Of a stretch of 64,000 nt of DNA, positions 40,175 through 50,141 are shown piece by piece (position 1 is the first letter of the stretch; the number at the start of each line of letters is the position of its first letter). The notes under the pieces were generated by a model. The model was not told the origin of the DNA and ran no database searches. It saw only the letters and a program-made list of their open reading frames with translations. The DNA comes from Pararobbsia silviterrae (GTDB lineage Bacteria; Pseudomonadota; Gammaproteobacteria; Burkholderiales; Burkholderiaceae). The stretch lies in NCBI RefSeq assembly GCF_003628125.1, contig NZ_RBZU01000005.1, positions 310,001-374,000 on the forward strand, written 5' to 3'. Both the position numbers and the translations under genes were made by a program.

Positions 40175-40206
40175 AAAAACCCGCGAGGCGTTTGGGCCTT
40201 GCGGGT
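40175..40206 (-). terminator. Rho-independent terminator after tRNA-His
   Basis: On the minus strand CCCGCAAGGC pairs with GCCTCGCGGG around CCAAAC (one mismatch), followed by TTTTT. Confidence 0.8.
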
Positions 40207-40287
40207 ATCGCGTTCTCTGCCTTCGCTGGAAAAATCCCGATTTCCTTGGAAACAGGAGCATCCACTCTCACGGAGAACTGTATCTGA

Positions 40288-40364
40288 TGGGGTGACCGAT
40301 GGGACTCGAACCCACGACGACTGGAATCACAATCCAGGACTCTACCAACTGAGCTACGGCCACC
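40288..40364 (-). tRNA. tRNA-His (anticodon GTG)
   Basis: A full tRNA with encoded CCA. The acceptor arms GTGGCCG and CGGTCAC pair with one G-U, an extra 5' G (position -1) typical of tRNA-His is present, and the anticodon loop TTGTGAT holds GTG. It follows dusA on the same strand. Confidence 0.97.
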
Positions 40365-40474
40365 ACTGTCCTACGTTTCTTTGCGATCCCGGGTAGGGCT
40401 CGTCAAAGAGAAAGCGATTATACAAACTCGATTGAGGTTTTGCTAGTGCTCTTTGCAATCGATCGCGAAATTTT

Positions 40475-41470
40475 TTACGCGGGCATGTCGGCGCCGAGAA
40501 AACGGCGTGCTTCGTCGAACACCGACAGGTCGCCTTTCGAGAGCCGCTTGTTATCGGACAGCGTACGACGCCAGCCGCGCGCGCCCGATTCGCCCTTGTG
40601 CAGCCCGAGCATATGACGCGTAATGCCGCCGATGTATTGCCCTTCGGCAAGCCGCCTTCCAGCATACGCGGCCATCTCGGTCTCGACATCCGCGCGCGTG
40701 AGCGTCGTCGGGGGCGCGCCGTAGAAGCGCCGATCGACATCCGCGAGCAGCCACGGGTTGTGATAGGCCTCGCGTCCGAGCATCACGCCGTCGACATGCG
40801 CGAGATGCTGTTCGACCTCGTCAAGCGTCTGGACGCCGCCGTTGATATGAATCTCGAGCGACGGAAAGTCGCGCTTGAGGGCATACGCGTAGTCGTATTT
40901 AAGCGGCGGGATTTCGCGGTTTTCCTTGGGGCTCAGGCCTTTGAGAATCGCGTTGCGCGCATGGACGATGAAGACGTCGCAGCCGGCCTGCGCGATGGTC
41001 CCGACGAAGTCGCGCACGAAGGCGTATTCGCTGACCTCGTCGATGCCGATTCGATGCTTGACCGTGACCGGAATCGACACGGCATCGCGCATGGCCTTGA
41101 CGCAATCGGCGACGAGTTGCGGTTCAGCCATCAGACAGGCGCCGAACGCGCCGCGCTGCACGCGCTCGGACGGGCAGCCGCAGTTCAGATTGACTTCGTC
41201 GTAGCCCCATTGTTCGGCCAGGGCCGCGCATTTCGCGAGATCGGCGGGTTCGCTGCCGCCGAGCTGCAGCGCAAGCGGATGCTCTTCGTCGTTGAACGCG
41301 AGATGACGCGGCACGTCGCCGTGCAGCAGCGCGCCGGTCGTCACCATCTCGGTGTAGAGCCACGTGTGCCGCGTGATCAGGCGATGGAAATAGCGGCAGT
41401 GGCGATCCGTCCAGTCCATCATCGGCGCAACGGTGACGCGCCGGGGACTGAGCCGCGGGTTTGAGGTCAT
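40475..41470 (-). CDS. dusA: tRNA-dihydrouridine(20/20a) synthase
   Basis: DusA is an FMN- and NADPH-dependent enzyme that reduces U20/U20a in the tRNA D-loop. The 331 residues open with APMMDWTDRHCRYF, contain the active-site Cys99 in NCGCPSERVQRGAFGACLM, and HINGGV and MLGREAYHNPWLLADVD in the FMN barrel. The start at 41470 gives MTSNPRLSP; a longer frame runs upstream without homology. It lies next to tRNA-His on the same strand. dusA is a known prophage attachment site in some bacteria, but no integrase is here. Confidence 0.95.
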   Translation of the reverse strand: MTSNPRLSPRRVTVAPMMDWTDRHCRYFHRLITRHTWLYTEMVTTGALLHGDVPRHLAFNDEEHPLALQLGGSEPADLAKCAALAEQWGYDEVNLNCGCPSERVQRGAFGACLMAEPQLVADCVKAMRDAVSIPVTVKHRIGIDEVSEYAFVRDFVGTIAQAGCDVFIVHARNAILKGLSPKENREIPPLKYDYAYALKRDFPSLEIHINGGVQTLDEVEQHLAHVDGVMLGREAYHNPWLLADVDRRFYGAPPTTLTRADVETEMAAYAGRRLAEGQYIGGITRHMLGLHKGESGARGWRRTLSDNKRLSKGDLSVFDEARRFLGADMPA

Positions 41471-41584
41471 ACCTAACAAGTCGAAACGGGCGCGGGACGC
41501 GCGAACCCGACAGTATACGGGATATGTCCAGCGCCCGCTCCGCGCGGGCCATTGCGATTCCGTGTGGTCCAGCGTGGTCTCAGT

Positions 41585-41622
41585 GACCGCAACGAGATGA
41601 CCGCAACGAGATGACCACAAGG
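41585..41622. repeat. Tandem 14-bp direct repeats
   Basis: GACCGCAACGAGAT occurs twice back to back (41585-41598 and 41599-41612), and a partial third copy follows. It sits in the gap between dusA and the AtzH-like gene. Confidence 0.6.
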
Positions 41623-41724
41623 CGCCCAGTGACAACGCGCCCGGTGAGTACCGCGACCGCAGGCCCCCGAACGCGGTCGCCACGGGTCGTTGTTCGGCAG
41701 GCGTTCAACTGCGCGCGGCGCGTG

Positions 41725-42171
41725 TCAGTAGACCGTCAACCGGTCCGGCTTCACATTGCTGACGTGTGCGGACACGATCTTCCATCCTTCGGGAAAACGG
41801 ATCCACATCTGCGACTGGCGTCCGATCAGCGTCGTGTCGGGGGCCAGGAACTGGGTGCAGGCGCTTGCGCTGTCCGCGCTATAGGCGACGACCGTCGTCT
41901 GGCGAAGCCGGCGCTGCGGGTGGACGGGCGCCGCATCGGCGCGATATGCGCGGATCGCTTCGATGCCGTGCGAATGTTCGGAGACACCGTAGCGGATCGT
42001 CTGGGGGCTCTCCCAGAAGAACCCGCAAACCGTGGCGTTGTCGTGCCGCACGAGGGCGGCCTCGTAGGCGTCGAACGCCGCGCGCACTTCGGCCGCGACT
42101 TGGGCGAGATCGACGCTGCCCGCGCCGACGGCGCGATCGGACGCCGATACGGGCTCAACGGTCGAATTCAT
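41725..42171 (-). CDS. AtzH/HpxZ-like SnoaL-fold protein (DUF3225)
   Basis: The 148-residue protein has the NTF2/SnoaL-like fold with [25 protein letters not shown] and [20 protein letters not shown], the pattern of DUF3225. The family includes HpxZ from an oxalurate cluster and AtzH from cyanuric acid/biuret clusters; both are accessory proteins to amidases. It overlaps the end of the upstream hydrolase by 4 bases (ATGA), so the two are tightly coupled. The link to ureido compound degradation is an inference from family and context. Confidence 0.82.
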   Translation of the reverse strand: MNSTVEPVSASDRAVGAGSVDLAQVAAEVRAAFDAYEAALVRHDNATVCGFFWESPQTIRYGVSEHSHGIEAIRAYRADAAPVHPQRRLRQTTVVAYSADSASACTQFLAPDTTLIGRQSQMWIRFPEGWKIVSAHVSNVKPDRLTVY

Positions 42172-42848
42172 GAACGAACCTCCATTTCAAGTGTGACGGG
42201 CAACAGCGTCGAGAGCGGGGCCGTCCAGCAGACGATGCCGCCTTGCGAGCGCAGCATCTCGAGCGTCTGTGCATGGAACTGCGGAAAGTAACTCGCCGCG
42301 GCATCCTCGACGAGCAGGCATTCATAACCGCGGTCATTCGCTTCGCGCAACGTCGTCTGAACACAGACTTCGGTCGTCACGCCGCAAACGATGAGCCGTT
42401 TGATGCCATGCGCTTCGAGCATCGCCCCGAGCGCGGTCGCGTAGAACGCGCCTTTGCCGGGTTTGTCGACGACGAGTTCGCCGGGCAGCGGCGCGACCTG
42501 CGGCACGATCTGATTGCCGGGTTCGCCGCGCACGAGCAGACGTCCCATCGGCCCCGGATCGCCGATGCGGATCTTCGGATTGCCGCGCAATCGCTTGGCG
42601 GGCGGACAGTCCGACAGATCGGGCAGATGCGCTTCGCGCGTATGAACGATCGTGAGGCCGAGCGCGCGGCCCCAGGCCAGCAGCGCGGCGACTTTGGGCA
42701 CGATCGCGGCGACATGGCGAATATCGTTGCCGAGCGTGGCGCCGAACCCGCCGGGTTCGATGAAATCGCGCTGCATATCGATCGACACAATGGCAGTCGA
42801 TTCGGGTTCAAAGCGGAATTCGTACGGCAGGGCGTCGATGGTGATCAT
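42168..42848 (-). CDS. Isochorismatase-like cysteine hydrolase (BiuH-related), copy 2
   Basis: A 226-residue cysteine hydrolase. The triad is visible as Asp24 (IDMQRDF), Lys129 ([10 protein letters not shown]) and Cys162 ([11 protein letters not shown]), with the cis-peptide loop before the Cys. Such enzymes hydrolyse amides like biuret, N-carbamoyl compounds or ureidoacrylate. It is a clear paralog of the gene just upstream, roughly half identical by eye. GGAGC-type site AGAGGAG lies before the ATG at 42848. It is coupled to the AtzH-like gene downstream. Confidence 0.85.
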   Translation of the reverse strand: MITIDALPYEFRFEPESTAIVSIDMQRDFIEPGGFGATLGNDIRHVAAIVPKVAALLAWGRALGLTIVHTREAHLPDLSDCPPAKRLRGNPKIRIGDPGPMGRLLVRGEPGNQIVPQVAPLPGELVVDKPGKGAFYATALGAMLEAHGIKRLIVCGVTTEVCVQTTLREANDRGYECLLVEDAAASYFPQFHAQTLEMLRSQGGIVCWTAPLSTLLPVTLEMEVRS

Positions 42849-43042
42849 GGCGCGGCTCCTCTGGCGATAACCGGACCGCCGAAGCGGTCCACGGACAGAA
42901 ATCGGTTTGACGGCGCGCGTGACGATGAGTGCCGCTACAGCCGGCGCCCGCGTGCCGTCCATCTGGCTACGGCCTTGCTTTCGCGATAGGCGCGGCAAAC
43001 GCCGCGACATGCGTGTTGCGTGTCATGCCGGCAAACCGGCGC

Positions 43043-43726
43043 TCAACCGAGCGATCCCAGCAATGCGTGCGAATCCGATACGGTACCGAACACGCCGCCT
43101 TGCATCTTGACCATATGGAGCGCCGCCGCGTGATTCGACGGGTCGGTGGCCGCGCAGCAGTCCGCGAGCAACAGACATTCGAAGCCGCGATCATTGGCTT
43201 CGCGCATCGTCGTATGAACGCAGACGTCGGTCGTGATGCCGCTCAAAATCAGATTGCGAATTCCCTTGGTCCGCAGGATCAGTTCGAGATCGGTCGCGCA
43301 GAACGAACCCTTGCCGGGCTTGTCGAGCACGATTTCTCCCGGAAGCGGCGCGAGCTCGGGAATGATTTCCCAGCCGGGTTCGCCGCGCACGAGAATCTTT
43401 CCGCACGGACCGGCGTCGCCGATGCCGGCGCCGATGCGCCGCGAACGCCAGCGCTTGTTTTCGGGCAGATCCGACAGATCCGGCCGATGGCCTTCGCGTG
43501 TGTGAATGATCGTGAATCCGAGCGTCCGCATGCGCGAAAGCACAGCGCGAATCGGCTCGATCGGCGCGCGCGTGAGCGCGATGTCGTAGCCCATCGAGTC
43601 GACGTAGCCACCGACGCCGCAAAAGTCGGTCTGCATATCGATCACGATCAGCGCGGTGTCATGGGGCGCGAACTCGCCGTCGTATGGCCAGGCGTAGGGG
43701 TCGGCAGCGACCGGTGCGAGAGGCAT
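43043..43726 (-). CDS. Isochorismatase-like cysteine hydrolase (BiuH-related), copy 1
   Basis: The 227-residue paralog of the next gene. The triad reads Asp30 (IDMQTDF), Lys136 (LDKPGKGSF) and Cys169 ([11 protein letters not shown]). The gaps of 106 and 33 residues between them equal those I recall for biuret hydrolase BiuH (Asp36, Lys142, Cys175). [11 protein letters not shown] and [10 protein letters not shown] also look like that group. The start at 43726 has AAGGAG 8 bases upstream. It probably heads a three-gene unit with the second hydrolase and the AtzH-like protein, though a 194-base gap separates the two hydrolases. Confidence 0.85.
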   Translation of the reverse strand: MPLAPVAADPYAWPYDGEFAPHDTALIVIDMQTDFCGVGGYVDSMGYDIALTRAPIEPIRAVLSRMRTLGFTIIHTREGHRPDLSDLPENKRWRSRRIGAGIGDAGPCGKILVRGEPGWEIIPELAPLPGEIVLDKPGKGSFCATDLELILRTKGIRNLILSGITTDVCVHTTMREANDRGFECLLLADCCAATDPSNHAAALHMVKMQGGVFGTVSDSHALLGSLG

Positions 43727-44586
43727 CGACAACACTCCTTCGTTAGTGATGATGGGTTGGGCTCGGCTCGGGCAGGCCAGTCGTGTCGAGCGTGCGCGAC
43801 ACGCTCGCGCACGCGGCAAGACGCGAAGTCTGCTGCATCGTGGTGCAAAAGTTGTGTACAAGATTGCGCGCATCCGATGCAAGGCATATGCCAACGGCGA
43901 TGCGCGATGCGTGACGGGCGGGTACGCGGCGACGGCGAATCGGGCACAACCCCGGCCACGCCTGAGATTCGAGCCCGTGCACAGCGTGTCGCGACCCGTC
44001 GCCGACGGATGCGGATCACACGCAAGCACGCGCGTGCACGGCCGATCCATGGGACTTCATGGTGCCGTCCCGAATCGCGATGGATACCGATTGGTGCCGT
44101 GCGCACAGCAACGGCGCAGATCGATGGAGGGATAGCGGGACGCAGAGGGTGGCGCGCGGCGAAAAACCGCGGACCGGGAGGGCCGTTACGGAATGGGCGT
44201 TACATGTGGAACATCGATCGGGAACGCAGATCACGCGTATGCAGCAGGCAGTCCCCTCAAACAGCCCCCTCAAACAGCCCCCTCAGGCAAGCCCCCTCAG
44301 GCAAGCCCACAGACAGATCTCTCACGCAGGCGCTCAGGTGGGCCCCGAGACAGGACTTTCACGCAGGCGCGCTCATGTAGCCCCCCGGCAGACCTCCCAC
44401 GCAGGCGCTAGACCTCGAGCGCAGGCCCTCAGGTGGACCTCTCAGGCTGGCCCTCAAGCGAGCCGTTCAGGCAGCCCGCCAGGCGAACCTCTCACTCAGA
44501 CTCTTCGGGAATGTGCAAAAGAAACGTTGCCGATCAAGGAGGTCATTCGGTGTCGCGGGTGTGTTCCGTGTATCCGCCGTCGTGCC
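43727..44586. other. 860-bp intergenic region with decayed tandem repeats
   Basis: No gene is supported here. Nearly identical 13-14-base units (CCCTCAAACAGCC, CCCTCAGGCAAGCC) stand in tandem from about 44253, and then CTCACGCAGGCGCT-like motifs recur at longer, irregular spacing to about 44505. The base composition remains high GC. The hydrolase-unit promoter presumably lies within the first 150 bases. Confidence 0.6.
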
Positions 44587-45207
44587 CTAGCTCTGCGGCG
44601 CGAGGCGTGCGCGTTCGCGCTCGATCGAGATATCGAGCATGCGCGCGACTTCGGCGAGTGTGCCGACCATGACAGTCCGCGACGGCGTCGAATAGATGCG
44701 AACCGGGTGTTGGAGCTTGGCCATGCTGGCGGGCGCCCGTGGCATCGACGCGTGTCGGGGGGGCGGTGCCGTCGTTGCGCGTGCCCGGCTCGCGCCTGCG
44801 AGACCCGACAGGCCGCGGCCCGTGCCCGTCGTGCGCGCGTCGATCGGCGCACGCGTGTCGCGACTCACGACGTGATCGACATTGGCGACCCGCGCGCGCC
44901 GCGCCCCGCCATGAATGCTTTCGATGCGCGGCTCGTGCAGCCCGTCACGGGGTTCGCGTCCGAGACTCGACAGCGCAGCGGTCGGCGACACGACCGAGCG
45001 CACGGCCGCCTGAACGGCCGAGCGTGCGGCACGTGCGCGCGTCGATGCCATCCGCGCGATCGGTGAACGTTGGGACCGGCGCGTCGTGCGTATGCATGTC
45101 CGGACCAGCGAGCGAACGAGCGACTGCACGAGCCGCGTGCCACGCACGATGCGCGGAGCGCGGTTCGGTGCGGTATCGGTGTGCAGCGATGTAGGGATGA
45201 TCATCAT
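44587..45207 (-). CDS. Hypothetical basic protein directly downstream of lexA
   Basis: A 206-residue frame starts MMIIPTSLHTD 21 bases after the lexA stop on the same strand, so it could be part of the SOS operon. Residues 1-155 are Arg-, Ala- and Ser-rich and look disordered; only the end (about 160-206, with VRIYSTPSRTVMVGTLAEVARMLDI) looks like a folded or helical segment. No family is recognised. A Shine-Dalgarno site is poor. High Arg content is also what a shadow frame would give in this DNA, so it may be spurious. Confidence 0.45.
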   Translation of the reverse strand: MMIIPTSLHTDTAPNRAPRIVRGTRLVQSLVRSLVRTCIRTTRRSQRSPIARMASTRARAARSAVQAAVRSVVSPTAALSSLGREPRDGLHEPRIESIHGGARRARVANVDHVVSRDTRAPIDARTTGTGRGLSGLAGASRARATTAPPPRHASMPRAPASMAKLQHPVRIYSTPSRTVMVGTLAEVARMLDISIERERARLAPQS

Positions 45208-45228
45208 GATCGTTCGCTCGAAAGTGGG

Positions 45229-45888
45229 TTAAAAGTCGCCCGAACGGATAAGCCCGACGGCAATGCCTTCGAGTTCGAAATCTTCGCGTCCGGCCGCAAC
45301 CATGATCGACGGGAAGTCGGGATTTTCGGCGACGAGCTCGATGCCGCTCGGATGACGGCGCAAGCGCTTGACCGTCACTTCGTCACCCAGACGCGCAACG
45401 ACGACTTGGCCGTCGCGCGCCTCGTTTTTGCGCTGCACGGCCAGCAGGTCGCCGTCGAGAATGCCCGCGTCGCGCATCGACATCCCACGGACCTTGAGCA
45501 GATAGTCGGGCGTCGCGCTGAACAAACTCGGATCCACCGCGTAATGCTGCTGCACATGCTCTTGAGCAAGGATCGGACTGCCGGCGGCGACGCGCCCGAT
45601 CAGCGGCAGCGACAGTTGCTGAATCGCGGGATGGGGCAGCGTGAACTGATGAGGACTGTCGAAATCGTCGAGCGCCTCGGGCTTGATCCGGATCCCGCGC
45701 GAGGCGCCGGCCGCGAGTTCGAGCACGCCCTTGCGGGCCAGCGCTCGAAGATGCTCCTCGGCCGAGTTCGCCGAGCTGAATCCGAGTTCCGCCGCGATCT
45801 CGGCCCGCGTCGGCGGAAAACCTGAACGCTCGATCGCCCGGCGGACGAGATCGAATACCTGCTGTTGTCGTGCGGTTAATTTGACCAT
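45229..45888 (-). CDS. lexA: SOS repressor LexA
   Basis: LexA represses SOS genes and self-cleaves when RecA is activated by DNA damage. The 219 residues have a winged-helix DNA-binding domain at 1-70 ([23 protein letters not shown]), the cleavage bond Ala102-Gly103 in RVAAGSP, catalytic Ser137 (GMSMRDAG) and Lys174 (VTVKRL). The start at 45888 gives the conserved [13 protein letters not shown]. Two perfect SOS boxes lie 41-76 bases upstream, so the gene controls itself. The gene is divergent from sbp. Confidence 0.97.
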   Translation of the reverse strand: MVKLTARQQQVFDLVRRAIERSGFPPTRAEIAAELGFSSANSAEEHLRALARKGVLELAAGASRGIRIKPEALDDFDSPHQFTLPHPAIQQLSLPLIGRVAAGSPILAQEHVQQHYAVDPSLFSATPDYLLKVRGMSMRDAGILDGDLLAVQRKNEARDGQVVVARLGDEVTVKRLRRHPSGIELVAENPDFPSIMVAAGREDFELEGIAVGLIRSGDF

Positions 45889-45928
45889 GGTGTCAATGAA
45901 AGCACTGCCAGGCAGGCGTTGCGTGGCA

Positions 45929-45944
45929 CTGTATGGATGAACAG
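45929..45944 (-). promoter_or_regulatory. SOS box 1 of lexA
   Basis: CTGT-N8-ACAG is exact. It lies 41 bases from the lexA start codon and is 20 bases, centre to centre, from the second box. Confidence 0.9.
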
Positions 45945-45948
45945 ATGG

Positions 45949-45964
45949 CTGTAGTTTTATACAG
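45949..45964 (-). promoter_or_regulatory. SOS box 2 of lexA
   Basis: A second exact CTGT-N8-ACAG site with the AT-rich core AGTTTTAT. Tandem boxes upstream of lexA also occur in E. coli and imply cooperative autorepression. A TATAAA hexamer on the minus strand lies within the box. Confidence 0.9.
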
Positions 45965-46115
45965 TGTCGAAAAGATATCAAGCTTTCTCTTCGAATATCG
46001 CTATATTTTTTCTATATATCAAAATGGCCATAAAAGAATAATCAATAATTCGTTTTAGCTATTTGTAGGCATCGATACACTCAGCCCTCGCATTCACAAC
46101 CATAAGAGGGCATCG
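45965..46115. promoter_or_regulatory. AT-rich divergent region between lexA and sbp
   Basis: This 150-base stretch is distinctly AT-rich (TATATTTTTTC, TATATATC, AAAGAATAATC) in otherwise GC-rich DNA. It should hold the promoter of the sulfate operon and CysB contact sites, but no single promoter reading was clear. Confidence 0.5.
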
Positions 46116-47192
46116 ATGGTCGACACGCTGGGGCACGCACGAGAGATCGGTCACGGGATCGCCGGCCGGTGGCAATCCGTTCGCGGGGCAATCAAGAAGA
46201 CGGCCGCCGCGCTGCTCGTCGCGTCATGCGGTGCGTTGGCGATGGTTCCCGCACATGCCGACACGACACTGCTGAACGTTTCGTACGACCCGACGCGCGA
46301 GCTCTACCAGGAATTCGACCAGGCGTTCGCGAAGCACTGGAAGCAGACGACCGGCGAGACGGTCACGTTCCGTCAGTCGCACGGCGGCTCGGGCGCGCAG
46401 GCGCGCTCGGTCATCGATGGCCTGCAGGCGGACGTCGTCACGCTCGCGCTGGCTTATGACATCGATGCGATCGCCGCCAAAGGCTCGATCGATCCGGGCT
46501 GGCAGAAGAAGCTGCCCGACAATGCGGCGCCCTATACGTCGACGATCGTGTTCCTCGTGCGCAAGGGCAACCCGAAGCACATCAAGGATTGGGACGACCT
46601 GATCAAGCCGGGCGTGTCGATCGTCACGCCGAACCCGAAGACGTCGGGCGGCGCACGCTGGAACTATCTGGCGGCATGGGCGTATGCGCTGCATAAGCCG
46701 GGCGGCAATGCCGACACGGCCAAGGCCTTCGTCGGCGCGCTCTACAAGAACGCGGGCGTGCTCGATTCGGGCGCGCGCGGCGCGACGACGAGCTTTGTTC
46801 AGCGCGATCTCGGCGACGTGCTGATCGCCTGGGAAAACGAAGCGTTCCTCGCGCTCAAGGAATTCGGCTCGGACAAGTTCGAGATCGTCGTGCCGTCGGC
46901 GAGCATTCTCGCCGAGCCGCCCGTCGCGGTCGTCGACAAGGTCGTCGACAAGCGCGGCACGCGCAAGGTCGCCGAAGCCTATCTGCAATATCTGTATAGC
47001 GAGGAAGGCCAGGAAATCGCCGCGCGCAACTTCTATCGTCCGCGTTCGGACAAAGTGCCCGCCGAGCTGACCAAGCAGTTCCCGAAGCTCAAGCTCTACA
47101 CGGTCGACGATACGTTCGGCGGCTGGGCCAACGCGCAGAAGGTGCATTTCGCGGACGGCGGCGTGTTCGACTCGATTTACCTACCGAAGTAA
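46116..47192 (+). CDS. sbp: Sulfate/thiosulfate ABC transporter substrate-binding protein
   Basis: The periplasmic sulfate receptor of the CysTWA importer. The 358 residues start with a long N-region of about 27 residues, then a hydrophobic core and cleavage after VPAHA (Ala48). The mature part has [20 protein letters not shown] and [27 protein letters not shown], the family signatures around the sulfate site, and [22 protein letters not shown] precedes the ATG. It starts a compact operon sbp-cysT-cysW-cysA, with cysB following. Confidence 0.95.
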   Translation: MVDTLGHAREIGHGIAGRWQSVRGAIKKTAAALLVASCGALAMVPAHADTTLLNVSYDPTRELYQEFDQAFAKHWKQTTGETVTFRQSHGGSGAQARSVIDGLQADVVTLALAYDIDAIAAKGSIDPGWQKKLPDNAAPYTSTIVFLVRKGNPKHIKDWDDLIKPGVSIVTPNPKTSGGARWNYLAAWAYALHKPGGNADTAKAFVGALYKNAGVLDSGARGATTSFVQRDLGDVLIAWENEAFLALKEFGSDKFEIVVPSASILAEPPVAVVDKVVDKRGTRKVAEAYLQYLYSEEGQEIAARNFYRPRSDKVPAELTKQFPKLKLYTVDDTFGGWANAQKVHFADGGVFDSIYLPK

Positions 47193-47199
47193 GTTCGCG

Positions 47200-48075
47200 A
47201 TGGCCAGCCTGACATTCCGCAAACCCAGCGCGTTGCCCGGCTTCGGGCTCACGCTCGGGGTCACGATCGTGTATCTGAGTCTGATCGTGCTGATTCCGCT
47301 CGCCGCGATGTTCGCGAAGGCGGCGACGCTCGAATGGTCGCAGTTCGCGGCGGCGGTCTGGTCGCCGCGCGTGATCGCGTCGTACCGGCTGACGTTCGGC
47401 GCGGCGCTGATCGGCGCGGTGATCAATGCGGTGTTCGGTTTTCTCGTCGCGTGGGTTCTCGTGCGCTACGAATTCCCGTTCAAGCGCGCGATCGACGCGA
47501 TCGTCGATCTGCCGTTCGCGTTGCCGACGGCCGTTGCGGGCGTGTCGCTCGCGGCGATCTACGCGCAGAACGGCTGGATCGGACAGTGGTTCGCGCCGCT
47601 GGGCATCAAGATCGCGTTTACACCGCTCGGCGTGCTGATTGCATTGACGTTCATCGGCTTGCCGTTCGTCGTGCGCACGGTGCAGCCGATCCTCGAAGAT
47701 TTCGAACGCGAGCAGGAAGAGGCGGCCGCGTGCCTCGGCGCGACCCGCGCGCAAACGTTCCGGCGCGTGATCCTGCCGGCGTTGACGCCGGCGCTGCTGA
47801 CCGGCTTCGCGCTCGCGTTCGCGCGGGCGCTCGGCGAGTACGGCTCGGTCATCTTCATCGCCGGCAACGTACCGATGAAGTCGGAAATCACGTCGCTGCT
47901 GATCATCACGAAGCTCGAGCAATACGATTACGCGGGCGCGACCGCGCTCGCCGTCGTCATGCTGCTCGTCGCGTTCGTGCTGCTGCTCGGCATCAATACC
48001 CTGCAATGGTGGCTTCAGCATCGCGTCAGCCGCGCCGCCGGCGCCACCCGCCGTGTGGAGGTTCTTCAGGCATGA
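47200..48075 (+). CDS. cysT: Sulfate ABC transporter permease CysT
   Basis: One of two membrane subunits of the sulfate importer. The 291 residues hold about six transmembrane helices, and the EAA-type loop [21 protein letters not shown] that docks on CysA is visible. [25 protein letters not shown] is characteristic. It begins 7 bases after sbp stops and overlaps cysW by 4 bases (ATGA), so the genes are co-translated. Confidence 0.95.
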   Translation: MASLTFRKPSALPGFGLTLGVTIVYLSLIVLIPLAAMFAKAATLEWSQFAAAVWSPRVIASYRLTFGAALIGAVINAVFGFLVAWVLVRYEFPFKRAIDAIVDLPFALPTAVAGVSLAAIYAQNGWIGQWFAPLGIKIAFTPLGVLIALTFIGLPFVVRTVQPILEDFEREQEEAAACLGATRAQTFRRVILPALTPALLTGFALAFARALGEYGSVIFIAGNVPMKSEITSLLIITKLEQYDYAGATALAVVMLLVAFVLLLGINTLQWWLQHRVSRAAGATRRVEVLQA

Positions 48076-49007
48076 ACGGCGATCTGGCCGCGCGCGACAA
48101 GCGCGCTTTCGACGCCTCGGCCGCGCGAGCGCGCGCCGAGCGTCTGCATCCGACGACCGAGCCGCGCTGGGTCCGCTATACGCTGATCACGGTCGCCTTG
48201 CTGTTTCTCGCGGGCTTTCTCGTCGTTCCGCTCGTGTCGGTGTTCGTGCAGGCATTTTCGAAGGGCGTCGCGTTCTATCTGAGCGCGCTCGCGGACCCGG
48301 ACGCCGTGTCGGCGATCGAGCTCACGCTGCTGACCGCGGCGATCGCGGTGCCGCTCAACGTCGTGTTCGGACTCGCGGCGTCGTGGGCCATCGCGAAGTT
48401 CGAGTTTCGCGGCAAGAGCCTGCTGATCACGCTGATCGATCTGCCGTTTTCGGTGTCGCCCGTCATCGCGGGGCTCGTCTACGTGCTGCTGTTCGGCGCG
48501 CAAGGCTGGCTCGGACCCTGGCTCGACAGCCACAACGTGCAGATCATCTTCGCCGTGCCGGGCATCGTGCTCGCGACGGTGTTCGTCACGTTTCCGTTCG
48601 TCGCGCGCGAGCTGATTCCGCTCATGCAGGCGCAGGGCGCCGACGAGGAAGAGGCCGCGCGCGTGCTCGGCGCCTCGGGCTGGCAGATTTTCCGGCGCGT
48701 CACGTTGCCCAACGTCAAGTGGGGGCTGCTCTACGGCGTGATTCTCTGCAACGCGCGCGCGATGGGTGAATTCGGTGCGGTGTCGGTCGTCTCGGGTCAT
48801 ATCCGCGGCTCGACGAACACCATGCCGCTGCATGTCGAAATTCTTTACAACGAGTACAACTTCGCGGCCGCGTTCGCCGTGGCGTCGCTGCTCGCGCTGC
48901 TTGCGCTCGTGACGCTCGGCCTGAAGCTGCTCGCCGAGCGCAAGCTCGATCAGCAATCCGGCGAAAGCGCCGCGCCGCGCGCGGCTTCGCCTGCCGTTCC
49001 GGAGTAA
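48072..49007 (+). CDS. cysW: Sulfate ABC transporter permease CysW
   Basis: The second permease of the sulfate importer. The 311 residues have about 35 hydrophilic residues, then six transmembrane helices with [24 protein letters not shown] and the docking loop [23 protein letters not shown]. The C-terminal tail is short and Ala/Ser-rich. The ATG at 48072 overlaps cysT as ATGA. The longer open frame into cysT is a shadow. Confidence 0.95.
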   Translation: MNGDLAARDKRAFDASAARARAERLHPTTEPRWVRYTLITVALLFLAGFLVVPLVSVFVQAFSKGVAFYLSALADPDAVSAIELTLLTAAIAVPLNVVFGLAASWAIAKFEFRGKSLLITLIDLPFSVSPVIAGLVYVLLFGAQGWLGPWLDSHNVQIIFAVPGIVLATVFVTFPFVARELIPLMQAQGADEEEAARVLGASGWQIFRRVTLPNVKWGLLYGVILCNARAMGEFGAVSVVSGHIRGSTNTMPLHVEILYNEYNFAAAFAVASLLALLALVTLGLKLLAERKLDQQSGESAAPRAASPAVPE

Positions 49008-49013
49008 GTCCAG

Positions 49014-50090
49014 ATGAGCATCAAGGTTCGCAATCTACGCAAGCAGTTCGGCAACTTCGTCGCGCTCAATGACGTGTCGCTCGATTTTCCCGCGGGCGAA
49101 CTCGTGGCATTGCTCGGACCGTCGGGCTGCGGCAAGACGACGTTGCTGCGCGTGATCGCCGGGCTCGAACACGCCGACGCCGGACAGGTCGTGCTCAACG
49201 GCAGCGACGTCGTCGATGTCGGCGCGCGCGAGCGCGAGGTCGGCTTCGTCTTCCAGCACTACGCCTTGTTTCGCCATATGACGGTCTTCGAGAACGTCGC
49301 ATTCGGCCTGCGCGTGAAGCCGCGCAAGGAGCGGCCGTCCGAGCAGACGATCCGCGCGAAGGTTCACGAACTGCTCGAACTCGTGCAGCTCGACTGGCTG
49401 GCCGAGCGTTATCCGTCCGAGCTGTCGGGCGGGCAGCGGCAGCGTATTGCGCTGGCGCGCGCGCTCGCGGTCGAACCGAAGGTGCTGCTGCTCGACGAGC
49501 CGTTCGGCGCGCTCGACGCGAAGGTCCGCAAGGAGCTGCGTTCGTGGCTGCGTCGTCTGCATGACGAACTCCATATCTCGACGCTGTTCGTCACGCACGA
49601 TCAGGAAGAGGCGCTCGAAGTCGCGGACCGGATCGTCGTGCTCAATCGCGGCGCGGTCGAGCAGGTCGGCAGCCCGCAGGACGTCTACGATCGGCCGCAG
49701 ACGCCGTTCGTCTACGAATTCCTCGGCGCCGCGAACCAGCTCAAGGGACATGTCGAACGCAGCGGCTTCATTGCCGACGGCGCGCATCGTGCGATCGCGG
49801 CCGATGCGGCGTTCGAGGGCCCCGCGCTGGCGTACGTCCGTCCGCACGATCTGCTGCTGTTCCCGCGCGGCGACGCGGACACCACGCATGCCGACGGCAT
49901 CGTCGTCGACGTGCAGCGCGTGCTGCCGCTCGGGGGCCAGGTCCGGATCGAACTCCGCACGCCGGCCGGCGGCGTGCTCGAAGCCGAGCTCGACCGGCAG
50001 ACGTGGCATGGATTGCAGCTTGGGGTGGGCGACGGCGTTACGGCCGTGCCGCGCGAGCTGCGTGTTTTTCCGGCATCGGCGCGCGGCTGA
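49014..50090 (+). CDS. cysA: Sulfate ABC transporter ATP-binding protein CysA
   Basis: The ATPase subunit of the sulfate/thiosulfate importer. The 358 residues have Walker [10 protein letters not shown] (35-43), the Q-loop [15 protein letters not shown], signature [15 protein letters not shown] and Walker [21 protein letters not shown] regulatory C-terminal TOBE-like domain follows from about 240. It starts 6 bases after cysW. The CysTWA complex should draw sulfate from Sbp in the periplasm at the inner membrane. Confidence 0.96.
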   Translation: MSIKVRNLRKQFGNFVALNDVSLDFPAGELVALLGPSGCGKTTLLRVIAGLEHADAGQVVLNGSDVVDVGAREREVGFVFQHYALFRHMTVFENVAFGLRVKPRKERPSEQTIRAKVHELLELVQLDWLAERYPSELSGGQRQRIALARALAVEPKVLLLDEPFGALDAKVRKELRSWLRRLHDELHISTLFVTHDQEEALEVADRIVVLNRGAVEQVGSPQDVYDRPQTPFVYEFLGAANQLKGHVERSGFIADGAHRAIAADAAFEGPALAYVRPHDLLLFPRGDADTTHADGIVVDVQRVLPLGGQVRIELRTPAGGVLEAELDRQTWHGLQLGVGDGVTAVPRELRVFPASARG

Positions 50091-50141
50091 CGCGCGACGA
50101 CAACCGAACCCTCACAATTACTCAAACGCAAGGACGTCGTC

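Noticed and set aside
40288-41470. Prophage attachment at dusA or tRNA-His
   Set aside because: Both are known integration targets, but the genes are intact and no integrase, att duplication or phage gene is visible on either side.
37581-44505. Intergenic repeat tracts as CRISPR arrays
   Set aside because: CRISPR arrays have near-identical 24-40-bp repeats with unique spacers of similar length. These tracts are directly adjoining, diverged units without spacers, and no cas operon is present.
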